Notes: generated from the letters alone by a model not told the origin. 7,928 bases of DNA from CAYONM01 sp964405325 (GCA_964405325.1 CAYONM010000175.1:1-7928); one strand, 5' to 3'. Positions 1 to 7,268 are shown, numbered from the stretch's first letter. A program made the numbers and translations.

Positions 1-23
1 GTCACGAAGTTGGGCAGTTTGCA

Positions 24-75
24 GAGGGGGCGTTGCCCCCTCGCGCCTCCGGCGCACCCGCCAGCCGGGCTCCGG
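24..75. repeat. Cluster of three tight GC-rich hairpins (REP-like)
   Basis: Three successive perfect inverted repeats, each with a three-base loop: GAGGGGGC/GCCCCCTC at 24-31 and 35-42, GCGCC/GGCGC at 43-47 and 51-55, and CCGG/CCGG at 65-68 and 72-75. The first two stems abut directly. No T-run follows, so an ordinary intrinsic terminator is unlikely on the + strand. Such strings of triloop GC hairpins are typical of dispersed extragenic palindromic elements, but only one copy lies in this window, so the repeat nature is inferred. The structures themselves are read directly. Confidence 0.45.
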
Positions 76-289
76 TCCCACGGCCTCGGTCCATTGGCCT
101 GGGTCGGGATTCGCACACTCGGTGGCGCGCGCTCACCTGGGCATGCCTGGACTCGATGCTCATTCAACCTACGAACCCCCTTCAAACCCACCGATCAAGA
201 CGAGGAGCCAGCAAAATGTCCCAGCCCCGTCGCTCCCATCATTGCCAAGTGCGGTGCCGTGGCGAGGCTGATAGTGGAGGACAGCGCCC
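76..289 (+). other. Leader region of the osmolyte operon, no gene called
   Basis: This stretch lies between the hairpin cluster and the first start codon. All three + frames stay open for long distances, which is expected by chance in GC-rich DNA; the resulting peptides are rich in Pro, Arg, Ser and Gly and look non-coding. One frame ends with TGA TAG at 269-274, just before the first gene's ribosome binding site. I looked for sigma-70 boxes and found none worth calling, so the operon promoter is unidentified or lies left of the window. Confidence 0.5.
275..281 (+). promoter_or_regulatory. Ribosome binding site fixing the start at 290
   Basis: TGGAGGA lies 8 bases before the ATG at 290. It comes directly after two in-frame stops (TGA 269-271, TAG 272-274), so 290 is the first possible start in this frame and also has the correct spacing. 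Confidence 0.7.
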
Positions 290-1498
290 ATGGACAGCCC
301 CGATCGGGACCAGCTGCATGCCCTGCGCGACCGGCTGACGGTATTTCGCGAACGCATCCTGGCCGACCTCATCCAATTGGCACAGATGCGCACGCCCTCT
401 GGCCAGGAGGGTGCCCGCGTCCGCTTTCTGCGCGACCGGCTGACCCAGGGCGGCGTGCCGAATGTTGGCCAAGACGAAGTCGGCAACGCCGTCGGCGTGA
501 TCCCCGGCCTGGAGCAGATACGCTCGATCATGATCGTCGCCCATCTCGACAGCGCGCTGACCACTGAAACCGACGTCAACGTCACCATCAAGGACGATCG
601 CGCCGTCGGCGCCGGCATCTCGGGCACGCCGCTATCAACCGCCATGCTCTGCGTCCTGCCCGAGGTGCTGGAGCACCTCGGTATTCGGCTGAAGTCCACT
701 CTGGTACTCCTGGGCTCGGTCTCCAGCCGCGGTCAAAGCGACAAAAATGGCCTGAACCGCCACCTGACCCACACCGAACTCAAGCCGGATGTTGGCCTGG
801 TACTGGAAGGCCTGCCCCTGGGTAAGGTGAACTGCTTCTCCATTGGCAGCGTGCGCGGTAACATCCACGTCAACACCGAAGGCCGGGTGCACATCGGCTA
901 TGGGGCCGAAAGCGCGCTGGTGGTGGTGACCCGCATCGTCAACCGGATGCTGGAAATCGCCGTGCCGCGCCGCCCCTACACCGAAATCCGCCTGGGTCGT
1001 CTGCGCGCCGGCTACAGCCACGATATCGAACCCGACGAGGCCATCCTCGGTTTCGAAGTCGTCAGTTACGACGAGGGAATCATGCAGTCGGTGCTCGAGC
1101 GCATCCAGGATGCCATCGCCGAAATGGCCTCGCGCTACCAGGCCACCGTGGATCTGGATGTCTTCCACTCCCGCAGTGCCGGCGGCCTCAGCTTCACCCA
1201 CCCTTTGGTCAAACACGCCAGAGCGGTGCTGGAGGCCTTGGATGTGGAACCAGTGCAAAACCACACCGCGGGCGAGTTGTCGCACTTCATCTCGCGCGAC
1301 ATTCCGGCCCTGACGTTAGGCATCTCCAAAGGCAAACGCAATCTAGCCAGCAACGACTATGTACTGATCGAACCCCTGTACGCCGGTCTGGCACAATTAG
1401 TGGGGCTGCTGCAGGAGATCGATACCGGCAACTGCGATGCCGACGTCGATTATGCCACCCCGGCCGCCGGGCCGAGCAACGTACCAATCGGAAATTGA
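290..1498 (+). CDS. M20/PepT-like peptidase-fold protein, probably catalytically degenerate
   Basis: The 402-residue product follows the M20 metallopeptidase layout: an N-terminal catalytic half (about 20-180) with MRTPSGQEGA at 33-42 and the metal motif HLD at 85-87, a lid/dimerisation-like segment (about 185-290), and the second catalytic half (about 290-375). Several conserved ligands seem to be missing. GAG (107-109) stands where the bridging Asp of GAD is expected. VSSRG (144-148) stands where the Glu-Glu pair of the catalytic loop is expected. NLASNDYV (351-358) lacks the late metal-binding His usually found before the E-Y-V segment. H85, D87 and E173 remain. The alignment was made by eye. 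The last 25 residues are low-complexity. This is the first gene of the operon, 9 bases before gpgS, so a role in osmolyte metabolism or its control is inferred. Peptide hydrolysis is doubtful. Annotation pipelines would probably name it an M20 or M42 peptidase; its substrate is unknown. Confidence 0.75.
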   Translation: MDSPDRDQLHALRDRLTVFRERILADLIQLAQMRTPSGQEGARVRFLRDRLTQGGVPNVGQDEVGNAVGVIPGLEQIRSIMIVAHLDSALTTETDVNVTIKDDRAVGAGISGTPLSTAMLCVLPEVLEHLGIRLKSTLVLLGSVSSRGQSDKNGLNRHLTHTELKPDVGLVLEGLPLGKVNCFSIGSVRGNIHVNTEGRVHIGYGAESALVVVTRIVNRMLEIAVPRRPYTEIRLGRLRAGYSHDIEPDEAILGFEVVSYDEGIMQSVLERIQDAIAEMASRYQATVDLDVFHSRSAGGLSFTHPLVKHARAVLEALDVEPVQNHTAGELSHFISRDIPALTLGISKGKRNLASNDYVLIEPLYAGLAQLVGLLQEIDTGNCDADVDYATPAAGPSNVPIGN

Positions 1499-1507
1499 GG
1501 CAGAACG

Positions 1508-2491
1508 ATGGATACGGAACAATGGCTGCGCGAACGGACCTTTCATCATTCGCGCTTCTGGGACATCAAATACCTGGTCACACGCAAGCAGGAGCAAAAC
1601 CTGCGCATCAGCCTGTGCCTGCCGACCCTGAACGAGGAGTCCACCATCGGCAAGGTGCTGGTGATCTTGAAATCCGAGCTGATCGATCGTTATCCGCTAC
1701 TGGACGAAATTGCCGTAATCGATTCCGGCAGTAAAGACCGCACCCTGGAAATCGCCAAGAATTATGGTGCCGATACCTACCTGGCTTCGGAATGCCTGCC
1801 GCAATACGGCGACCATCGCGGCAAAGGCGAAAACCTGTGGAAGGCCTTGTATCTGCTGACCGGTGATATCATCATCTACATTGATTCCGATATCACCAAT
1901 ATCCACCCGCGCTTCGTCTACGGCCTGTTGGGGCCACTGCTGAACGATCCGGAGGTACAGTATTCCAAGGCCTTCTACGACCGGCCGCTGAGCTTTTCCG
2001 GCGGACTGCGGTCCACCGGTGGCGGCCGTGTAACGGAAATCCTCACCCGCCCCACCTTCAGCCTGTTCTATCCGGAACTGGCCCCGATCATCCAGCCGCT
2101 CTCTGGCGAATACGCCGGCCGGCGCACCACCTTGGAACGCATCCCCTATCCGGTCGGCTACGGCGTCGAAACGGCGATGCTGATCGATATATTCAAACAC
2201 TCGGGACTGACCGCCTTCGCCCAGGTGGACCTGGACCAGCGGGTCCACCGCAATCAGGAGACCACCGCCCTGGGCCGGATGAGCTTCGGCATTCTGCGTA
2301 CCCTGTTCCGCCGCCTGGAACGAGACGGCAAACTCAACTTGGAAACAGTACTGCCACAAGTGATGCAGCAATGCAAAGTCGCTGACATGCGCTACGAGAT
2401 GCTGGAGAACAGCATCGAGGAATTCGAACGACCCCCGATGCTGGAGATCCAGGAATATCGCGACAAGTTCGATCGCGGACCTGCGGAGTAA
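1508..2491 (+). CDS. gpgS: Glucosyl-3-phosphoglycerate synthase (GT81 family)
   Basis: The enzyme transfers glucose from a nucleotide sugar (UDP-, ADP- or GDP-glucose) to D-3-phosphoglycerate, giving glucosyl-3-phosphoglycerate, the precursor of the compatible solute glucosylglycerate; it acts in the cytosol. The 327-residue product shows the GT-A signatures in order: PTLNEE (39-44), DSGSKD (72-77), RGKGENLWK (104-112), the metal-binding DSD (126-128), GGGRVTE (171-177), PLSGEYAGRR (197-206), GYGVET (217-222) and HRN (247-249). That His matches the second metal ligand described for mycobacterial GpgS. Length is normal for the family. The N-terminus (FHHSRFWDIKYLV, 12-24) resembles the Persephonella-type enzymes more than the mycobacterial ones. 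The start is supported by TGAGG overlapping the stop of the previous gene. The next gene begins 3 bases after the stop, so all three are probably co-transcribed. No GpgP phosphatase is visible nearby. Confidence 0.93.
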   Translation: MDTEQWLRERTFHHSRFWDIKYLVTRKQEQNLRISLCLPTLNEESTIGKVLVILKSELIDRYPLLDEIAVIDSGSKDRTLEIAKNYGADTYLASECLPQYGDHRGKGENLWKALYLLTGDIIIYIDSDITNIHPRFVYGLLGPLLNDPEVQYSKAFYDRPLSFSGGLRSTGGGRVTEILTRPTFSLFYPELAPIIQPLSGEYAGRRTTLERIPYPVGYGVETAMLIDIFKHSGLTAFAQVDLDQRVHRNQETTALGRMSFGILRTLFRRLERDGKLNLETVLPQVMQQCKVADMRYEMLENSIEEFERPPMLEIQEYRDKFDRGPAE

Positions 2492-2494
2492 ACC

Positions 2495-4021
2495 ATGAAG
2501 ATCGCCATGCTGCACTATCACCTGCAGCCCGGTGGCGTCACCCGTGTAGTCGCCAATCATCTGCTGGCCCTGGACGCAGTGGTCGATGAGACGGTGGAAG
2601 TCAAGCTACTGCACAACGGCACCACCACCGGATTTCCCGAAACCATCCAGCTTGAGCACGTCCGTTTCAGTCATCACCCACTACCGGAGCTCGCCTACGA
2701 CAGTCATCATCAATGCAACGCCAAAGACGTGTACAACGCCATTATCGCCGTACTCCAACAACAAGGCTGTCAGCCTCACGATACCGTCATCCATATCCAC
2801 AACCACTCACTGGGCAAGAACGCCGCACTCACCGCCTGCCTGCCGGAATTGGCCAAGGCCGGCTGGCGGCTGCTGTTACAGATCCACGACTTCGCCGAAG
2901 ATTTCCGGCCAGCTGAATTCACCCATCTGCGCGACCGGCACGAACTGCGCCACGGCGCCTGGTACCCGCAGAGTGCGCACATCCACTACGCCACCCTGAA
3001 CGCCCGCGACCATCAACTACTCAACGAGGCCGGCATTCCCGACGAGCGTCTGCACCTACTGCCCAATCCGGTACTACCCGAGCCCCCCGGCGATGCCGAG
3101 GTCGGCCGCGCCGCCCTGGAGGCCCGCTTCGGCGACGCCCTCCGCGAGGAATACGTGCTCTATCCGGTCCGTGGCATCTCCCGCAAGCAGGTTGGCGAAT
3201 TCTGTCTACACGCCGCTCTGGCCGAAGACGAACGCTGCTACGGCATGAGTCTGGCACCGGGCAACCCCTGGCAACGTCCCAGCTACGACTGCTGGCGCGA
3301 CCTGGCCAACCAGCACAACCTCCCCTGCCTGTTCGAAACCGGCAGCACCAACGACCTACGATTTTGCGACCACCTCGCCGCTGCCGACCACCTGCTGACC
3401 ACCTCGGTGGCCGAGGGCTTCGGCATGGTCTTCCTGGAGAGCTGCCTGACCGGGCACATCATCCTCGGCCGCGACCTGCCGGAAATCACCAACGATTTCC
3501 GGCGCGACGGTCTGCAATTTCCCGGCCTGCACCGGGATTTTCGCATTCCCATCAGCTGGATCGGCCGCGTCGACTGGCAAAACGCCTTTCTGGTCGCCTT
3601 CACCCAGACCCTGGAAGCCTACGGTCAGGAAATCCCCCCGCGCAGCCAACTGCTGCACTGTTTGGACAATCTGGTTGACGACCAGACCATCGACTTTGCC
3701 ACCTGCACTCGCGACTTGCAGGAACGCATCGTGGTCCTGGCGGCATCGGATCCCGAACGACGCGACGAACTCCGCCGCTTGAACCACGACCCGGTGCGTC
3801 GACACAGCAGCACCAATCTGCATCTGGTCAAAGACAACAACCGCAAAGCGGTGACCACGGCTTACAGCATGCCGGCCATCGGCGAACGCCTGCTACACAG
3901 TTATCACAGTCTGCTGCATTGCGAAGCAACCGACGTTCGACCTTTACGCGGCGCCGCCAGCCTGCTGCGCGGCTTCATCGAACCCTACCGCTTCGCACCG
4001 ATCCGAATCAATCCAGCCTAG
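2495..4021 (+). CDS. GT-B glycosyltransferase, GT4-like, with C-terminal extension
   Basis: A 508-residue protein with two Rossmann-like halves. The N-terminal half opens MKIAMLHYHLQPGGVTRVVA (1-20), a typical GT4 start with the glycine loop PGG at 12-14, then IHNHSLGKN (101-109), HDFAEDFRP (131-139) and the hinge LLPNPV (188-193). The nucleotide-sugar half has RGISRKQVGEF (226-236), with the basic pair expected to contact the donor phosphates, and SVAEGFGMVFLES (304-316), a classic E-x7-E motif (E307, E315). Residues from about 400 to 508 exceed the usual GT4 length and match nothing I recognise. The gene starts 3 bases after gpgS with GCGGAG upstream as ribosome binding site, which ties it to the same pathway. 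It could add a second sugar to glucosylglycerate or its phosphate, as in the mannosylglucosylglycerate routes known from Petrotoga and Rhodopirellula. Donor and acceptor cannot be read from the sequence. Confidence 0.82.
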   Translation: MKIAMLHYHLQPGGVTRVVANHLLALDAVVDETVEVKLLHNGTTTGFPETIQLEHVRFSHHPLPELAYDSHHQCNAKDVYNAIIAVLQQQGCQPHDTVIHIHNHSLGKNAALTACLPELAKAGWRLLLQIHDFAEDFRPAEFTHLRDRHELRHGAWYPQSAHIHYATLNARDHQLLNEAGIPDERLHLLPNPVLPEPPGDAEVGRAALEARFGDALREEYVLYPVRGISRKQVGEFCLHAALAEDERCYGMSLAPGNPWQRPSYDCWRDLANQHNLPCLFETGSTNDLRFCDHLAAADHLLTTSVAEGFGMVFLESCLTGHIILGRDLPEITNDFRRDGLQFPGLHRDFRIPISWIGRVDWQNAFLVAFTQTLEAYGQEIPPRSQLLHCLDNLVDDQTIDFATCTRDLQERIVVLAASDPERRDELRRLNHDPVRRHSSTNLHLVKDNNRKAVTTAYSMPAIGERLLHSYHSLLHCEATDVRPLRGAASLLRGFIEPYRFAPIRINPA

Positions 4022-4038
4022 TGCTCTGTCCAACAGCT

Positions 4039-4081
4039 CCGACGCTTTTATCAGGAACGCTCTCTGAGATAGTCGGTTTTT
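4039..4081 (+). terminator. Possible intrinsic terminator after the operon
   Basis: CCGAC (4039-4043) pairs with GTCGG (4072-4076), which is followed directly by five T (4077-4081). Inside, TATCAG (4049-4054) can pair with most of CTGAGATA (4064-4071), giving an imperfect upper stem. It begins 18 bases after the stop of the glycosyltransferase gene. The long interrupted stem makes it a weak candidate. If a - strand gene ends at 4051, the element would overlap its end. Confidence 0.38.
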
Positions 4082-4196
4082 CGGAATATGGAATCCGGGC
4101 TGGCAAGCAACCCGCGGCCACCCGACGGAATCTCGTTGGGATTGTTTGCCCCAAAGATGTCAAACCGGATGCTTCCATCACAGCGGGCCTGCTGGC
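4051..4196 (-). CDS. Possible C-terminal end of a gene cut by the assembly gap
   Basis: The - strand frame ending with TGA at 4053-4051 is open back to the gap and encodes about 47 residues with segments such as GSIRFDIFGANNPNEIPS and SIFRKTDYLRERS. The mix of Ile, Phe, Asn, Asp and Lys is unlike the Pro/Arg/Ser-rich peptides of non-coding frames here and looks like real protein. It would converge on the glycosyltransferase gene with a 29-base spacer, a normal arrangement. Against it: the stretch is short, about 60% of its codons end in G or C, less than I see in the neighbouring genes, and the rest lies in the N run. I do not recognise the family. It may be chance. Confidence 0.3.
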
Positions 4197-4296
4197 NNNN
4201 NNNNNNNNNNNNNNNNNNNNNNNNNNNNNNNNNNNNNNNNNNNNNNNNNNNNNNNNNNNNNNNNNNNNNNNNNNNNNNNNNNNNNNNNNNNNNNNN
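4197..4296. other. Assembly gap, 100 N
   Basis: The run is exactly 100 unknown bases, the usual placeholder for a scaffold gap of unknown length. The true distance between the two sides, and even their direct neighbourhood, rests on scaffolding. Any reading frame drawn through it is meaningless. Confidence 0.97.
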
Positions 4297-4580
4297 CATC
4301 GGTAGATCCAGTGCTGATCCGGGACACCGGCAAGCCGTAACGACAGTCGCCGGGTTCGGATGGCGGTGGGCCCGCTTCGCGCCGGTGGGCTTGGGGTGTG
4401 CAACAGGTCTTAGGCTTCGACTGGACTTCCATCACTGCAGCCTATCCGGTCGCCGCAGCGTGCCCCCACCGCGTCTGCATGCCCCCTCTGCCGCTGCTAT
4501 GGCCATCCGAGAACCTGAGGACCTGAGGCCCAGCCTGGAGCGCTGGTCGACGCTGCTGTTTCGGCATCTACCATGCCGCC
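4297..4580 (+). other. Leader of ftsK, no gene called
   Basis: These 284 bases between the gap and ftsK contain no convincing gene on either strand; open frames give Pro/Arg/Ser-rich peptides. There is a tandem pair of ACCTGAGG (4513-4528) and an 8-bp direct repeat CGGTGGGC at 4364-4371 and 4383-4390, both small enough to be chance. The ftsK frame is closed by TGA at 4524-4526. I could not find a good sigma-70 promoter; the best TTG-type and TA-type boxes are only 14 bases apart. Confidence 0.5.
4562..4578 (+). promoter_or_regulatory. Hairpin immediately before the ftsK start codon
   Basis: CGGCAT (4562-4567) and ATGCCG (4573-4578) form a perfect 6-bp stem with loop CTACC, ending 2 bases before the ATG at 4581. 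It occupies the place where a Shine-Dalgarno sequence would lie, and none is visible. It also contains an out-of-frame ATG at 4573. It may restrain translation or be accidental. Confidence 0.3.
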
Positions 4581-7253
4581 ATGCCAGCCACCACCACCGC
4601 GGAGCCAGCCCGCCACCTTGCCACCGGTCTGATCTGTCTCGTCATCGGCCTCTTCCTCTGTCTCTCCCTGATCAGCTATGATCCAGCGCAATTGGGCGCC
4701 ATTGGCTCGCAAGTGGGCAACTGGTGCGGCCCAGTTGGAGCCTGGACCGCGCATGGCCTGATCACCAGCCTGGGCTTGGCAGCCTGGTACCCAGTGCTGG
4801 CCGTTGTCGGGACCGGCCTGGCCTGCCTCTTCCGCCGCATCTGGTCGCAACCCTACCGGCAACTGACCGGGGCCCTGCTGCTACTGATGGTTTTGCCCGG
4901 CCTGCTGCATCTGCTGCCGGTGGCCGCCGACAACGCTTGGCTGCTGGCCTGGGATCAGGTCCCCCTCGCTGGTCTCGGTGGCCTGTTGGGCAACTTGCTC
5001 AGTGCCGATCCGGCAGCGGCTAACGGACCCGGTCTGCTGGTTGGCTACCTGTCCACGACGGGCGCCGCCCTGCTGCTGACCTGTAGCGCCGCTCTGGCCT
5101 GGTACCTGTTGGATCTCCGGCTGATTGCGGTCAGCAGACGCATCTGGACTGCCTGGCAGCGAGCACGAGCCGAGCGCGCCGCCAAACAGAGCGCTGAAAA
5201 GCGATTGCCACCACGGGTCCAGCGAGAAAACACCGGCACTGCCGCGCCGCCACCAACACCACCAAAATCGAGCACCGCCGCTGGCAGCGGCCGCCTGATC
5301 ACCGTCGATCCAGCCGAAGTCAAGGCCGTGGGCAAACGCATCCAGGAACGGGAAAGCACCGCCGGTCTGGGCGAGGCCCGAGCCCTGGTGGAACGGATCC
5401 GCCAGCAACGCGAGCGCAGCCTGAGCCAGAGCGATCCCACGCCGATCCAGGCCGCCATCAGCCTGGCCCGCCAACAGCCGGAAGCCGACCGCGTCGAGTC
5501 CGCCAGTGAACCAAGCCCGGCCTCCGACACCGCCCTGGCCAGCGCCACCAAGCTCAGCCAAGCACCCGACACCAGCGAAGAACCCTGGCAACCACTACCC
5601 GGCGAAATCGTTCCTGAACCAGAACCAGAGGGATCGTCGGACGAGACGAATTCCAAACAAACCAATGCCAGCCGCTCTGCCAACGCAAACCGCAGCCTGC
5701 GTGACGGCACCAACTACGCGCTACCGGATGCGGATATTCTCGACGCCCCGCCCGCCTTCGACGACGACGACGCCGCCGCTGAAACCGAACGCACCAGCCG
5801 CTTCATTGAAAAGATCTTCTCCGATTACAAGGTGAACGTCAAAGTGGTGATGGCCACCCGCGGCCCCTACATTACCCAATACGAACTGGAGTTGTTGGAC
5901 GCCGGCATGCGTGTCAACAAGGTTGCCGGTCTGGAACGCGAGCTGAGCCTGAACCTGGGTACCGAGGGCATCCGAATCGTCGCACCCTTGCCGAACAAGA
6001 AAACCATCGGCGTGGAAGTCCCCAACGGGATCAAAGAAGCGGTCGTCATGCGCGATCTGGTCGAGGAGACCGATGCCAACAAATACGACCTACCGCTGGT
6101 CTTGGGACGCGATGTGATCGGCAACGCCATGGTCGGCGATCTGGCCAAAATGCCGCATCTGCTGGTGGCCGGCGCCACCGGCATGGGCAAATCAGTCTGC
6201 CTGAACAGCATCATCTGCTCCTTGCTGCTGTATCGCGGCCCCGACGAAGCCAAATTCATCATGGTCGACCCGAAAATGGTCGAACTGGCCCCCTACGAAG
6301 GCATCCCGCACCTGCTCACGCCACCGATCACCGATATGACCAAAGCCCACGCCGCTCTGGAATGGGCCTGCAAGGTGATGGACGAACGCTATTACGCCCT
6401 GCGCTTGGCGGGGGTGCGCGACATCAAGAGCTACAACGCCCTGGGCGAGAAAAAACTGCGCGAACGCCTGCAGAAAAAAGGCAAGGACATCGAGGACCTG
6501 CCGGGCTTGGATCAGGTGATGACCTACATCATCATCGTGGTCGACGAATATGCCGACCTGATGATGGTCAACAAGGATGTCGAAAAATCCATTGTCCGTC
6601 TGACCGCCAAAAGCCGCGCGTGTGGCATCCATATCATCCTCACCACCCAACGCCCCTCGGCCGACGTGGTCACCGGCCTGATCAAATCCAATCTGCCCAG
6701 CCGCATCTGCTTCCGGGTCGCCGACCGCAACAACTCGCGAGTGGTGCTGGATGCCGCCGGCGCCGAAAACCTGCTAGGAAAAGGCGACATGCTGTATCTG
6801 CCGCCGGGCCTCAGCAACCTAATCCGCGGTCAGGGCGTGTGGGTGAAGGACCATGAGATCGACGCCATCATCCAGCACGTCTCCGAACAGGGCAATCCAC
6901 AGTACGAGGACAACATCTTCGCCATCGGCGCCGCCGCCATGGCCGGTGGTGATGATACCGGCTCCGGTGCCGGCTCGGCCTGGTTGACCGACCGGAAATT
7001 CCACGAATCGGTTCAGGCCATGTACCGCTACAACCGCACCGGCGCCGATTTCCTGCGCCGGAAAATGGGCATCGGCTACAACAAGGCCACCAATTACATC
7101 GAATGGCTGGAAGACCTGGGCTTCGTTTCCGAGAGCAAAGGCACCAAGCCACGCGAATTCCTGAAGAGCTGGCAGGACTGGCTGGACGAGCTCAAGGCCA
7201 ACGACATCAGCTGGGACGAAGACGACGACATCTACCACGACCCCTTCGCGTGA
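4581..7253 (+). CDS. ftsK: FtsK/SpoIIIE-family DNA translocase
   Basis: A septum-anchored, ATP-driven hexameric DNA pump that clears and aligns chromosome ends during division. The 890-residue product begins with four predicted membrane helices (about 13-33, 62-84, 95-115, 151-178), typical of FtsK. A linker (about 195-400) is rich in Ala, Pro, Ser, Gln and Glu and includes DDDD at 394-397. The motor starts near 405 with RGPYITQYELE, has Walker A GATGMGKS (531-538) and Walker B IIIVVDEYADL (650-660), then TTQRPSADVVTGLIKSNLPS. The gamma winged-helix domain (about 800-866: WLTDRKF, GIGYNKATNYIEWLEDLGFV) should read the polar guide sequences (KOPS/SRS). An acidic tail with DEDDD closes the protein. 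Length lies between SpoIIIE (about 790) and E. coli FtsK (about 1330). The ATG at 4581 is the only normal start after the in-frame stop at 4524 and sits just before the first helix, but it has no Shine-Dalgarno sequence. The motor wording (CFRVADRNNSRVVLD) differs from gammaproteobacterial FtsK and reminds me of planctomycete proteins. Confidence 0.96.
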   Translation: MPATTTAEPARHLATGLICLVIGLFLCLSLISYDPAQLGAIGSQVGNWCGPVGAWTAHGLITSLGLAAWYPVLAVVGTGLACLFRRIWSQPYRQLTGALLLLMVLPGLLHLLPVAADNAWLLAWDQVPLAGLGGLLGNLLSADPAAANGPGLLVGYLSTTGAALLLTCSAALAWYLLDLRLIAVSRRIWTAWQRARAERAAKQSAEKRLPPRVQRENTGTAAPPPTPPKSSTAAGSGRLITVDPAEVKAVGKRIQERESTAGLGEARALVERIRQQRERSLSQSDPTPIQAAISLARQQPEADRVESASEPSPASDTALASATKLSQAPDTSEEPWQPLPGEIVPEPEPEGSSDETNSKQTNASRSANANRSLRDGTNYALPDADILDAPPAFDDDDAAAETERTSRFIEKIFSDYKVNVKVVMATRGPYITQYELELLDAGMRVNKVAGLERELSLNLGTEGIRIVAPLPNKKTIGVEVPNGIKEAVVMRDLVEETDANKYDLPLVLGRDVIGNAMVGDLAKMPHLLVAGATGMGKSVCLNSIICSLLLYRGPDEAKFIMVDPKMVELAPYEGIPHLLTPPITDMTKAHAALEWACKVMDERYYALRLAGVRDIKSYNALGEKKLRERLQKKGKDIEDLPGLDQVMTYIIIVVDEYADLMMVNKDVEKSIVRLTAKSRACGIHIILTTQRPSADVVTGLIKSNLPSRICFRVADRNNSRVVLDAAGAENLLGKGDMLYLPPGLSNLIRGQGVWVKDHEIDAIIQHVSEQGNPQYEDNIFAIGAAAMAGGDDTGSGAGSAWLTDRKFHESVQAMYRYNRTGADFLRRKMGIGYNKATNYIEWLEDLGFVSESKGTKPREFLKSWQDWLDELKANDISWDEDDDIYHDPFA

Positions 7254-7268
7254 GCGCTACCGGAGCGC
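7254..7268 (+). other. Small hairpin directly after the ftsK stop
   Basis: GCGCT (7254-7258) and AGCGC (7264-7268) form a 5-bp stem with a 5-base loop, beginning at the first base after the stop codon. There is no T-run, so it is not a standard intrinsic terminator; it might protect the 3' end of the message or be chance. Confidence 0.25.

Larger units (their letters stand above)
4022..4196. other. Intergenic region left of the gap
   Basis: This is the end of the left contig. It holds the weak terminator candidate and the possible - strand gene tail described separately. The motif GGAAT occurs three times between 4083 and 4131, without evident spacing or function. No RNA gene or + strand gene is apparent. 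Confidence 0.5.

Noticed and set aside
216..338. Short + strand frame with GAGGAG before an ATG at 216
   Set aside because: The peptide is rich in Arg, Ser, His and Cys, runs out of frame into the clear first gene at 290 and stops at 338. The purine-rich motif is suggestive, but nothing else supports a gene.
635..1285. Long - strand open frame of 216 codons inside the first gene
   Set aside because: It lies opposite the M20-like gene, whose motifs and ribosome binding site are convincing. Long antisense frames are common in GC-rich coding DNA.
1697..2560. Long - strand open frame of 287 codons over gpgS
   Set aside because: It is the antisense shadow of a gene with unmistakable GT81 motifs.
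4340..4380. Possible tRNA T-arm with GGTTCG near 4353
   Set aside because: The arm cannot form a proper 5-bp stem and no acceptor stem, anticodon arm or CCA end fits around it.
4088..4681. Open frames running across the N stretch
   Set aside because: The frames are joined only through unknown bases of unknown number, and the peptides right of the gap are Pro/Arg/Ser-rich.
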